Shown in pieces: positions 1 to 10,415 of a DNA stretch of 37,152 nucleotides; the first letter of the stretch is position 1, and each line of letters opens with the position of its first letter. Under the pieces are notes generated by a model. That model was not told the DNA's origin and did not search any database. It was given only the letters and a program-made list of their open reading frames with translations. A program made the translations under genes and the position numbers. Origin of the DNA: Ichthyophthirius multifiliis (Eukaryota; Ciliophora; Oligohymenophorea; Hymenostomatida); NCBI RefSeq assembly GCF_000220395.1, contig NW_004086724.1, forward strand, positions 1 through 37,152. Reading direction: 5' to 3'.

Positions 1-29
1 ATATAATAAATAAAATAATAATATATATA

Positions 30-92
<63 letters not shown>

Positions 93-133
93 ATATAAAT
101 ATTATTTTTTTCTTTTATTAAATAATATTAAAG
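1..133. repeat. TA-rich tract, probable intron of the MORN gene
   Basis: Almost pure TA dinucleotide repeat from about 24 to 98, followed by a T-rich stretch and TTAAAG. It is interpreted as the 3' part of an intron because the downstream MORN frame opens in the middle of a repeat. An intergenic tract is the alternative. Confidence 0.4.
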
Positions 134-487
134 GGTTAAGGTAAAATGTTTTTTTCCGATGGAAGTTTAAAATATGTAGGTGAATGGGAGAATAATTTAT
201 ATCATAATTATGGAGTTTTATATTATAAATAAGTTTAATAATTTTAAGATAATCTAATTATTGATATTAAAAATTTCGGAAATAATATATGTTATTAAGT
301 AAAATATGATGGATAGTTTTAGAAAGGAAAAAAGCATGGAAACGGTACTCTAACATTTTTTAATTTTGAATATTATTAAGGTGAATTTGTTAATAATAAA
401 ATAGAAGGCTTTGGAGCTTATTATAGAAATAATGGCGAGGTTATAACTGGAAAATGGATTGGAAATATATTATAAAATATTTTTTGA
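134..487 (+). CDS. MORN-repeat protein, 3' end (5' part outside window)
   Basis: Carboxy-terminal exon of a MORN-repeat protein. The segments GQGKMFFSDGSLKYVGEW, HGNGTLTFFN..YYQGEF and EGFGAYYRNNGEVITGKW follow the MORN pattern (YxGxW/F ... GxGxxxxxxG). MORN repeats are known to bind lipids or scaffold membrane and cytoskeletal complexes; no enzyme domain is visible here. The reading frame opens immediately after TTAAAG (ending at 133), which looks like a splice acceptor of the type used elsewhere in this window, so positions 1-133, mostly TA repeat, are probably the tail of an intron. The first in-frame ATG is at 146 but it lies inside a MORN repeat, so it is unlikely to be the true start. 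TGA stop at 485-487. In-frame TAA/TAG codons are read as Gln. Confidence 0.75.
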
Positions 488-662
488 TTTAAAAAAAAAA
501 AAATTATATTATATTAAATTAATTTATATTTATATTTATATTTATTAATATATTATTATTTTTATTATTAATATATTATTATTTTAATTAAAAAAATTTA
601 ATATACTTTTTTAATTAAAGTATTTATTTTTATTAAATTATAAATATATATTAAATAAAAAA
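488..662. other. Intergenic spacer
   Basis: Short AT-only spacer between two genes on the same strand. Homopolymer A and T runs; no motif recognised. Confidence 0.6.
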
Positions 663-3442
663 ATGTAATATGATTTATTTAACTTTAAAATATAAAACGA
701 TGATTTATATACTAAAATAAATGATTAAATGATAATAAATATCATAATAAAAAATTACTAAATATTTTAGAATTTAACTTAAAACTAAGAATTATTTTAA
801 ATTCGTGAATTGTTAAAAAATAATTAATATAAAAAAAGATTAATTATATTTCTATAACCTAGTCTTTTTTTCATAAAAAATAAAAGAACAATCTTTATCT
901 TAAAATTATTAAAAACTAAACTAAGATTTTCCCATTATAATATGTACATAAAATGATGGAAATTAATTTTTAAGAAGTTTTATTTTTTCGATTTTAGTTA
1001 AAATATAAATATTGAAAACTTAGAAATAATACTTTTATTAATTAGTACTATTAATAGACAATTTGAACAAATAAAATTATGAAAAGTTTTCAGGAAATAA
1101 TATAATAAATTATGAACTTATAAAATCTTATTCTGTAATTTTTTTAACAAAAATATACTTAAATGAATAATCATTTAATGATTTTATAAAAGAATATAAC
1201 GAAAATATCGAATTTGATTATTTCTTATTAATTTTAACTAAATCTATAATCTTGAATACCTTCTTAGAATAGAAAAATTAGGAAAATAATATTAAAAAGG
1301 ATGCCTTTCCATTAATAATTTCTTATATAATAACTTTAGATGAAGAATTAAGAGATTTTCTATATTAATATGTTTCTGATGTATATATATATATATATAT
1401 TATTTTTTATTAAATTTTATTATATAGGCATTTTAAACAAATTTAATAATTTAAAATTTAATATTTTAAAATGAAAAATAAGAAATAGATAAATAAAATT
1501 TATGTTTTTTTTCAAAAAAAAAGAAGATTTATTCTCTTCAGTTTATTTTTTAAATACTGGGAGTGATTTTTTTCTTTTAATTAGAAAATATCCGGAAATA
1601 ACTTCTCATTTTGAATTTTTTTATTAAAATATTGTTAATTATGAACTTGATTGTTTAGAAGTAGATACTTATTATTCTTAATATTTACATAAATTAAGTA
1701 CTGGAGGAGATTAAGAAAATAACACTTATTTAGAATAATGCGCAAAATGTAATTCTAATAAAGATATTGTATATGAATATAGTAAAGATAAATATATTTT
1801 TTTATGTGAAATATGCATTTAAAATATTCATTTAGAGTTTAGGATATCAAGATGTATTAAAATTAAAGAATAGATAGTTTATAAAGAAGAATTTGATATT
1901 TTTTATGGAAAAAAAGATTGGTAAAGTAAAATATAGATTTGTTTTTTATGCGACAAACTAGAGAAAATTTACGAAATGGAAGATATTTAAAAATAAAGGG
2001 TAAAAATATGCGAAAAATGCATATTTGAGGTTTATAAGAAAATTTTAAAGGAAAAAATGGAATATTTTAGAGGGACAAAATTCGAGTTTGAAAAAATAAA
2101 AGAATTTATTGAAAAAAATAAAAAGAATTTATGCGAATTCTGTTTTTTGGAAGAAAAAAATAAAAGTCTTTTTTCTTTTTAAAATTCTGAAAATTTTTTT
2201 TAAATGAAAATTTGCGAAGAATGTTTTTTGAAATTTTTTTTGGAAAAAAAATTAAAAATTAAAAAAGATGAAAAAAATTAAATTTTCAAATAAATTTTTA
2301 TTCAAGATTTCTAAAATTTCTCGTGTATTTCTTGCTCTTAATATATATAAAATAATTCTTTTTTTATAGAACTAAGTTCCTTTGTTTATAATGTTTAGTG
2401 TATGTTATGTAAATCTTGTTTTTTTATATTTGATTAAGTTTTTAAGGAAAAATAATAAGTAGAAGTCCTTTATTTGAAATTTAGGTAAAAGTTTTATTTT
2501 GAAATTAAATAAATTCCACAAAGTTTTATTTTAGAACTTAAAGAAAAAAAAATTTAAAAAGAAAAAAATAATGAATAATTGCAAATTTAAGAAAACTAAA
2601 ATATTTAATTAAAAAACGAACTTTTTATTGAAAAAAAATTGATTTTTTCTTGTCAAAAATGTTCATAAAAATATGAAAAAAAAGAAAATTTGGTTTAATT
2701 TTTAAATTGTTCCTGTTTTTTTTGTTAATAATGTGTTCTTTATTATTTCTAAAATACTTTTTTTCCTAATTTTTGTTTAAATAACAATTGTATAGTTAAA
2801 TATTCATAATAACAAATCTAATCTTTTTTATAAAAAGAAAACCTAATAAAAAAAACTTAAATTTAAACTTTCTAAATATTTTAATATACTTTATGTAATA
2901 TATGTTTATAAAAAAGACCTTCCCTATATAAATAAAAACTTTGTTAATGTTTATATTGTTTCGAATGTATCTAAAATACATATAAAGAATTCTAAAAAAC
3001 TAAATATATAAAAAATCAATGCAAAAATTGTTAAAAATTAAGTATTTAAAAAAGTGATATTTAAGAATAAATATAGGAAATAAAAAATATGAACATTTTA
3101 CTTAATACTGATATTATTTATGGAAAAGAAGAATAAAAAAATAATAGTATTAGTAGATAAAAAGTATGTTTTAAATGTTTAAATTAATAAAAAGCAATTA
3201 TTTATAATAATGGGAAATTTTGTGATTGTATTTATATTTGTAGGGATTGTTTATAGGAAAATTGTGATGAAAAATATTGCTTTATTTGTATGAAATTTGA
3301 AATTTTTAATATTTTTTAAAAAGATTTATTGAAGTTTTATGAATAATGTTTATGTGGATTTTGTGGGGGATTTTTAAATGTAAAAAATAATAAAATAAAC
3401 AAAATTTAATGTAAAAATTGTAAAAATATATGTTTTGTTTGA
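663..3442 (+). CDS. Cys-rich protein with three tandem RING-like modules (possible E3 ligase)
   Basis: Model: exons 663-943, 975-1380, 1428-1503 and 1524-3442, giving 893 codons plus stop; the exon sum is an exact multiple of three. Introns are 31, 47 and a provisional 20 nt (1504-1523). If that last one is not spliced, the Cys-rich part would start at an ATG at 1502. Residues 1-300 lack cysteine clusters. From about residue 327 come C-x2-C pairs (CAKC, CEIC, CFLC, CEKC, CEFC, CEEC, CISC, CKSC). Then follow three similar modules at about residues 631, 712 and 803: CQKC...CSCFFCQQC, CNIC...CQCLYCFEC and CFKC...CDCIYICRDC, and finally CGFC/CKNC. This resembles the C-x2-C...C-x-H-x2-C-x2-C core of RING/RBR ubiquitin ligases, but with Cys in the His position. 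Ligase activity is inference. The frame ends at TGA 3440-3442. Confidence 0.65.
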
Positions 3443-3495
3443 CTTTTTTTTTTATTTTTTTTTTTTAAAAAAAAATAAATAAATTAACAAAAAAA

Positions 3496-4387
3496 ATGAA
3501 AAAAAATAATTAAATAAATCAAGTATTAGATAAAATAGATGAATTTCTATGCAAAAAAGATATTAAAATAAAAGATTAAAACGAAGTAAAAGAATAAATA
3601 AATCAATTAAAAAATAAATAAGCTAATTTGAATAAATTATTAATGGCAGAAAAGCAAACTGTTAATGAATTAAAACAAGAATATGACAATTTAGTTAAAG
3701 AATTAGACTAATATAATAAATAAAAAAATAAAAAAAACAAAACTTTAAATAATGATAATGAAATTTCTCAATTAAGAAATTAAATTTTGAATAATAATGT
3801 TAAAATTGATTTATTTGATAAAAAAATAGGTTATTGTTTTTGTTTTTTTTATAATTTTTTTTTTTTTTTTTGATATAGAAGAGGCAAGTAATTATTTAGA
3901 AAAAGCTAAGAAATAAATAAATGAAAAATATTAGAAAATGTTTGAATCTAATAGTTATGAGAAATAATTAGAATATTTGAAATAATAAACTGAAATCAAA
4001 ATATAAAATTGGGAATCTATTTAATTAAAAAATAAAACTATTTTAGATGAAATTAATAAAAATGAAAAAGAAATTGAAAATCTTAAATAAAAAATGTAAA
4101 CTTAACAATAAAAAAAGGAAAAATATATGAAATTGGAAGAAGTATAAGTTTAAATATAAAATGAAATAAAAAATAATAATTTGAAAATAAAAGAAATGGA
4201 TAAAATAAATGGTTTAATTTAAATAAAAATCGAAAACTTATAAGGAGAATAAAAACAATTAAAAAAATTATTCGATTAATCATAAGAAATTATAAAAAAT
4301 AAATACTCATTAATAGAATAATAAAATTAAAATATTTAAAGATATAAAAATATATAAACTAAATCTTTTACTTAAATGAATATTTGA
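3496..4387 (+). CDS. Coiled-coil protein, 280 aa
   Basis: Not a recognised family. Exons 3496-3829 and 3879-4387 with a 49-nt GT...AG intron (3830-3878); the joined length is exactly 281 codons. Start is the first ATG after an A-rich leader, 53 bp downstream of the preceding stop, and the end is TGA 4385-4387. The product is almost entirely charged and Gln-rich heptad-like sequence (runs of Lys, Glu, Gln, Asn, Leu, Ile), with no Cys cluster and no membrane segment, so it is predicted to be an extended coiled coil. It follows the RING-like gene closely on the same strand. I tested whether it is a further exon of that gene and found no acceptor that keeps its frame, so it is annotated separately. 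Function unknown. Confidence 0.7.
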
Positions 4388-4900
4388 ATTATTATTTGAT
4401 TTTTTATTTATAAATTAAATATTCTTTATTACACTTTAATAAAAATACAATTATATTTCTTTTTTATATATATAAAATGTGTAAAAATAAAATATTATTG
4501 TAGTCCTTAATATTTTTCAAGTTTATAAATATATTTTTATATAAAAATTATTAATTCGAATGCTTATTTATTAAATTAATTATATATGTTTTTTCTTCTT
4601 TTTAAAAAAAGAAAAAAAAGAATTAAAACTTTTTAAAATATAAAATGAATATAAAAATTAATATTTTTTGTTATTTATTTTAAATAAAATGTTTTTTTTT
4701 TTTTTTCTTGAATAAAATATATCTTTAAATTTTTTTTTTTTTTTTTTTTAAGTAAAATGACTTTTATATAAAATAAAAAAAATTTTATATAAAAATAAAA
4801 AAATTATAATAATAATTTTTTTTACTTTTCAAATTAAAATATTATTTCATTAATAAAAAAATCTAAAAAAATAAAAATATAAAATTTCTTGATGATATTT
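4388..4900. other. Convergent intergenic region
   Basis: Lies between the ends of two genes facing each other. It consists of AT-rich sequence with several T runs (for example around 4690-4750). I see no open frame of protein-like composition, no RNA gene and no clear terminator structure. Confidence 0.6.
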
Positions 4901-5462
4901 TCATATCCATAAAACAATAGGAGAACTGGCATAATCTTATTCTCCTTATCTTGATTTTTCAATGTTTTCTTTTTCTAATTCGTATAAAGAGGCGGCTTAA
5001 TCTCTTAAATAAATTTCAGGTCTATACATTAATCTCATTGGTCTACCAATTTGTACAAAACCTAAAGTTAATTTATCTCTATTACTTAAGGCATTCCAAC
5101 ATCCATTAATTAGTCCCTTTTTTTGTAAAAAATATATTAAAAAAGACGAAATAATAAACTTTTAAAATACTTTGATAAAATAAAGACATGGAGGTGAAAA
5201 AAATAATAAAGCGACAATCATACTTGCTTTATTATTTGCTATTGATCTACTTCTTAATCTCGCATCTTATAATCTAAAATTATGGTTTTGAATTAATATT
5301 AAATATTAAATTATTTTTTTATTTTTTATTTTTTTTTATCTATATTATATTTTACAATGCATAATTTACAAGTTTCTTCATAGAATCTTAAGGAGGAATG
5401 TTTTAACGGGTTTATGAAAGTAATACATTTTCAAATTTTGGTTTTTAGAAATCGTAAACCAT
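4901..5462 (-). CDS. Small conserved-looking protein, possibly mitochondrial membrane subunit
   Basis: Read on the minus strand from ATG 5462-5460 to TGA 4903-4901. Intron 5274-5355 (82 nt) is needed to keep the frame, and a second, 54-nt in-frame intron (5117-5170) is likely because it removes a Phe/Ile-rich stretch and joins LYFIK to GLINGCWNALSN. The product is 141 aa with both introns removed, 159 aa otherwise. It has a basic, Gln-rich N-terminus, one hydrophobic segment at about residues 53-69 (SMIVALLFFSPPCLYFI), then a soluble tail with IGRPMRLMYRPEIYLRD. Size, one membrane span and sequence texture resemble accessory subunits of ciliate respiratory complexes, but I do not recognise the family and this is inference. 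Codons are noticeably less repetitive than in the neighbouring coiled-coil genes, as expected for a conserved protein. Confidence 0.65.
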
Positions 5463-5556
5463 TTTTAATTAATAATTACTTTTTGTTATATATAAAAAAA
5501 ATACAATAAATTAATATTTCAAATTAAATTAAATATATCATTATATAATAAATAAT

Positions 5557-5589
<33 letters not shown>

Positions 5590-6108
5590 TTTATATATAT
5601 ATTTTCCTATATTTCTAATTTTTTTTTATTTATTGATTTTTATTTTGTCTTATTATGTTTTTTAAAGTTATTTTAATATATTTTTTTTTATAATGTTTTT
5701 TATAATATAAAATATAATTTTATATATATATATATTTACATTTAAATTAAATAATATTTTTTTTTTTTTTTTTTAATATTTTATAAAAAAATATTATATT
5801 TTATATTAACTTATTTTTTTATATTTACATTTATATTTTTTTTTTTAAATAAAATATTTTTTTTTTTATTTTTTACTCTTAAAAATCTTTTAAAACTGAA
5901 TATTAAAATGTTCTTTTTTATATTTTTTTTTGATTTTTATTAAATAATATAAATTTATATTATTTTTCAACTATTTATATAAGAATTATATATTTATTAA
6001 TTTTACTTTTTAAAAAAATAAAAATAAAAATGTAATTATATAATCAATTTTCAATTTTATATATAAAAAATACAAAACAAATTCAAAAAATTCAAAGAAA
6101 AAATTAAA
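5463..6108. other. Divergent intergenic region
   Basis: Shared upstream region of the minus-strand gene ending at 5462 and the plus-strand gene starting at 6109, so it should contain both promoters. It shows TA repeats (5553-5600) and long T runs (5757-5774 and others). No recognisable control element. Confidence 0.6.
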
Positions 6109-7817
6109 ATGAAAAAAGTTTTGCCAGAATTTAACTTAAATTAAGTAAATAATTATCTTTAAGAAAATAAATTATCAAATAAAAATAATTTTATATACAC
6201 GACTTAATAAACAAATAATTAAAACGGAAATATATAATAATCAATTAATAAAATATAATAAATAAGTCAAGCATAAAGTAGCATAACCTCTCCATTTTCC
6301 ACTTGTACAAAATCCAATATAAATAGTATTAGTATTTCATCCAAAAGATTTTTAATTAAAGATTCATAAATAAACTAATTAGCCTCCCTATAAATAGTGT
6401 AAAATTAAAAATATTAACATTTTTTAGAAATTTAAAATCAAAGAGTATTTTTTATTTAAAAAAAATAATATTTTTATTAAATAATTAAATTTAATAAAAG
6501 AAGTTAAAATAATAATCCATATTAGAAAAATCTGAAAACAAATACAAAGAAGTAAATATAAAGATCTAAAATACAAAAGCTTAATTAATAAAATCTTAAC
6601 AAATAATAAATGAATCTAAAAGTATGAATAAAAAATATACTAATTAATAAAATTCATCTTCTTAAAATTTTAGTTTTTAACATTTCAAAAAAAAAAGAGC
6701 TTATATAAAAAAAACAATAACAAAAGCATGTTTATTTTATTTTTTAAAAAAAAAACTCAAACGATAAAATATATAAAAAATTATCTTTTTCATTAAATAA
6801 GAAATAAAATAACATAAATTCACCAAATCAATCACCATAATAATTAATAAAAAAAGACTTAATAATAAATAAAATTTATAAAAATATACAAAAAAATAAC
6901 TAAATATTAAATAAAAATAACTTTAACTAAAATAATAATAGTCCAAATTAATCTGTTTATTAAAATATATAATCTCAATAATAATAAAATTAAATGATAT
7001 AAAAACATCTTAAAAAACAAAAATAAATCAATTTAAATTTTATAATATAGTCTTTAAGTAAATTTAATTTCAAAGACAATTAACTAAATAATATAAAAAG
7101 TTATGTTTAATAAAAAGTAATACTTTTAGGTAATAAATTTGATTAAGAAAATGCTTTTTAAAAACAGAGTTTTTTTCAAAAAATAATTGAAGTTTAATAA
7201 ATCGAACAATCTATAAAAGATCTTTAAAACTATATTTAATTCTTAAAAATTCCAAAAAAATAAAATTAATTTACCCAAACAGAAAGTAATTAAATCTAAT
7301 AAATAAATTAAAATGGAAAAATATTAATAATAGATATTTATTAAGAAAACGATTCATTAAAAAAACATATAATAGCTTAATAATTAAAAATAAATGACAT
7401 TGAATAAAAATAATTTCTATTAAAAAAACTTCTATAAACTTTAAAAAATAAAGGATATAATATTTAAACTGATGAAAATTAAAATAAATATGAATAAATT
7501 TTATAAAATAGTGATTATTAATAAGATATATAAATATGTAAAAAATATTAATATTATTTTAAATATAATTTTTTATAAATAAAGAATTAAGTTAATCTGA
7601 TTAAAGTGTAATTGAATATTATAGTAATTAATTAGATTATAAAAATTAAAAGAAAACAACTTAGTAAAACAAAGATATATTAAAATAAAAATTAGATGAA
7701 TTAAATAATAAATTTTAAGAAATATTATAAGAAAAATAAAATAAATATATTAATAATTAAAATAATAATGAAAATACAATGAATGAATAATCACCTAAGC
7801 AATCTATTTAATTATGA
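6109..7817 (+). CDS. Gln/Asn-rich low-complexity protein, 526 aa
   Basis: Family not recognised. Exons 6109-6444, 6501-6672, 6698-7537 and 7585-7817; introns 56, 25 and 47 nt; the sum is exactly 527 codons. Start ATG 6109 follows an A-rich leader; TGA at 7815-7817. The N-terminal part is Ser/Thr/Asn/Gln-rich (SITSPFSTCTKS). A middle section has Pro-Asn-Gln repeats (SPNQSPQQQ, NNNSPNQSVYQN). It is followed by Leu/Ile-containing charged stretches that could be coiled coil (about residues 300-420) and a hydrophilic Gln/Lys tail. There is no signal peptide, membrane span or Cys pattern. The 25-nt intron is required to bring the SSSQNF and QKKQQQKHVYF segments into one frame; if it is wrong, the middle of the model changes but both flanks remain. 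Confidence 0.6.
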
Positions 7818-8052
7818 ATATGTGATTTTTTTTTAATTAAATTACAAAATGAAAAAAAAAAACGAAAATTATATAATAATTATTTGTATTTAGAAAAAAA
7901 TAATAAACAAAAATTAAAATAAAAATAATATTTATATATATTATAAACATAATTCATATTTTATAAGAGAATATATTTTCTTTTATTTAAAATCAAAAAT
8001 AAAAACAACTATGAATGACAGATATAAATATAAATATGTATATATTCTTTAA
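7818..8052. other. Short convergent spacer
   Basis: AT-rich sequence between two convergent stops. Nothing recognised. Confidence 0.5.
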
Positions 8053-8485
8053 TCATTAATATTATATATTTTTATTAAATAAATAAGTATTATTTTTAAT
8101 ATTATTGCTATTATTTTACAAAGCTTAATCTATTTTATAATAATTTTACAATTATTAAGAAAGTTATTATTTAATATTTTTTTCATTATTCTAATATTAT
8201 TCATTCATTTTATTATTCACATCCTATATATTTTCACATTTATTTTAATTAATATTAGCAAATAAATTCCTTTAGAACTTTCCTTCAACATTAACCATTT
8301 CTTTATATTTATTATTATTTAATTAAATAGGTTCAGTTTAGACTTATTTATATAAATTTTCTTTATTTAGTCCTATTATTTATGGACTTGAGCATCCCTA
8401 TTTATCCATTAAGTTAAAATTATTCGGAACATTTCTATTTTCCATAGCTTAAAATTAAGTAACATTATTCTAACTAACCACCTTA

Positions 8486-8553
<68 letters not shown>

Positions 8554-9563
8554 TATAAAAGGCGAAGACAATTTTATAGAAAACTTAATAATTTTTTAAC
8601 TGAGAAAATCTTTTAATAATTAAATACTTCCCTTATTTATTTATTCAAAGACTAGAAATTAAACAGAAACATTTTATTAATTTTTATTAATCAAAATATT
8701 AATATTATCTAATTATTATTAATAATAATTAATAATATTTTCTATTTCTTTTTAGCTCATTTAAGTAGTTATTCGTTCATAATTATTACTTATATCATCA
8801 TAGAAGACTTTCATTTTATTTTCGAAACTTTTTAAATCGTTCATTTTTTGTTCTATTGTGTTACTATTTTATCTTAACTTCAAATTTAATTCGTTTATTA
8901 ATTAAAGTTTATGTTCTTACATCATTTTTTCGATTTCTTAATAAAGTTTATTTATATATATTATCTAATCTTTATATTATTATTTTATTTATTTTAAGCA
9001 AACTTCCAATTAGTTTATTACTGAATTATTTTCAGTATTTACTTCTTATAAGCTTTCTAAAAATTCATCTAATATCCTTTTTTCCTATATTTCTTAATCT
9101 ATTTAATGTATATATAAATATATATTTTTTAATAAATAATAAAATTTTACCTTCGTTATCTATAGGAACTACTAAAGTACCTTTTTATGCAAAAATAACA
9201 GCACATTTACTACACAGTCTTTAACTAAAGTCATCTTCTATCTAATATTTCACTTTCTTGTTCGGATGGAAAGGACAATATAGAATCGGATTGACATTTA
9301 TGCTGTTAGGACTAGTTATTTTATTATTGCTACTAGAATGAGTATTAGTAAATTGAGAAGTTAATGTGCTTATTGTGTTTTCATAGTAGTTTTAGGATAT
9401 TGGGGTTGAGTATAGTTCTTATTATTATATAATGGATGTACTTTTACTTTATTTTAATTTTAATAAAGATATTATATTTTTAATAAATTTACGCTTTTTC
9501 TTAAGAAGTTTTTCTACTTTTTGAACCGTTAGTATTTATACTACTTTTAGGATATATGTTCAT
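8053..9563 (-). CDS. TRIM-like protein: B-box-like zinc finger plus coiled coil
   Basis: Minus strand, ATG 9563-9561 to TGA 8055-8053. Introns 9447-9492 (46 nt) and 9099-9150 (52 nt); the exons sum to exactly 471 codons (470 aa). The first 75 residues are Ser/Thr/Asn-rich. Residues 80-118 hold C81-x2-H84 (YCPFHPNKK) and C102-x2-C105 (LCSKCAVIFAQKG), the spacing of a B-box-type zinc finger, although the full ligand set of a B-box is not present. Residues about 120-270 are a long coiled coil (QLEVCLKQIKQQYKDQI, MNDLKSFENKMKVF). An asparagine run of about 22 follows, encoded by the ATT repeat at 8488-8553 seen on the plus strand, then a low-complexity Asn/Gln tail. B-box plus coiled coil is the arrangement of TRIM proteins, but no RING is present, so ubiquitin-ligase activity cannot be claimed. 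Confidence 0.75.
8488..8553. repeat. (ATT)n microsatellite encoding poly-Asn
   Basis: About 22 perfect ATT triplets, in frame within the TRIM-like gene, where the minus strand reads AAT (Asn). Triplet length keeps the frame, so copy-number change would be tolerated. Confidence 0.9.
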
Positions 9564-10415
9564 TTATTAATTGTTTTTTAATTATTTTTTAAAACTTTTT
9601 TTGTTTTTTGTTTTTTTTTGTTTTTTTTTTTGTTATGTTTAATAATATATTAAAGTTAATAAAATGAGTGATTTTGTGTTTAATAATTTTATTTTTTAAT
9701 TTTAATGTTTTTTTTTATTTATTTTTTTTAAAAAACAAATTCAAATTTAAAAATTAATTTTTTTACATTCTTTTTTTAACGAAAAAAAAAAAAAAAAAAA
9801 AATGAAAAAAAAAAGAAAAGAAAAAAAAAAAAAAAATGAAAAAATAAATTATATAGTTTTTAATAGTAAAATAAAAAAAGTTATTTATTAAAATATTAAA
9901 AGAAAATTATTAAATAATATTATATATATAAAAATAAGTGTATATTTTTTATTATATTAGTAATATGTAAAAAACTAAAAAACTAAGATAATTTAATAAA
10001 TGTATTATAAAAAGATATAATTTTAAGTTATAAAATTAATAGATTTTAAATATTATTTAAAATATGTGGTCTCTTAATAAATAATATTTATTTATATAAA
10101 ATAATTTATCATTTTTTTAATTTATATTTGAACTTTCTATATATATATAAAATAATAATAAAAAAAAGCAATTTAAATTTTAAATCAATTTTTTTTTTTT
10201 TTTTTTCTGTTTTTTAATATTTGAATTTTATTTTTTCAGTAAAAAATAAATAAATATTTGTTTTATAATAATTAAAAATAATTTTAATTAAATAAATGCA
10301 AATATATTTATTTATTAGTTAAATATTTTAAATAATAATCTTTTTTTTTTTTTTTCTTATTTAATAATTATGCCAAAATAATAATTAAAAATAAAAAATA
10401 AAAGAATCTATTTAT
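9564..10415. other. Divergent intergenic region with strand-biased homopolymers
   Basis: Shared upstream region of the TRIM-like gene (minus) and the giant coiled-coil gene (plus). It contains a T-rich tract punctuated by G (about 9591-9636) and a nearly pure purine tract (about 9780-9845, A runs with single G). The rest is plain AT sequence. No regulatory motif identified. Confidence 0.6.

Noticed and set aside
8856-9224. Plus-strand open frame of 122 codons
   Set aside because: It is antisense to the TRIM-like coiled coil, and its Leu/Phe/Ile/Ser composition is what the complement of a Lys/Glu/Asn-rich gene gives.
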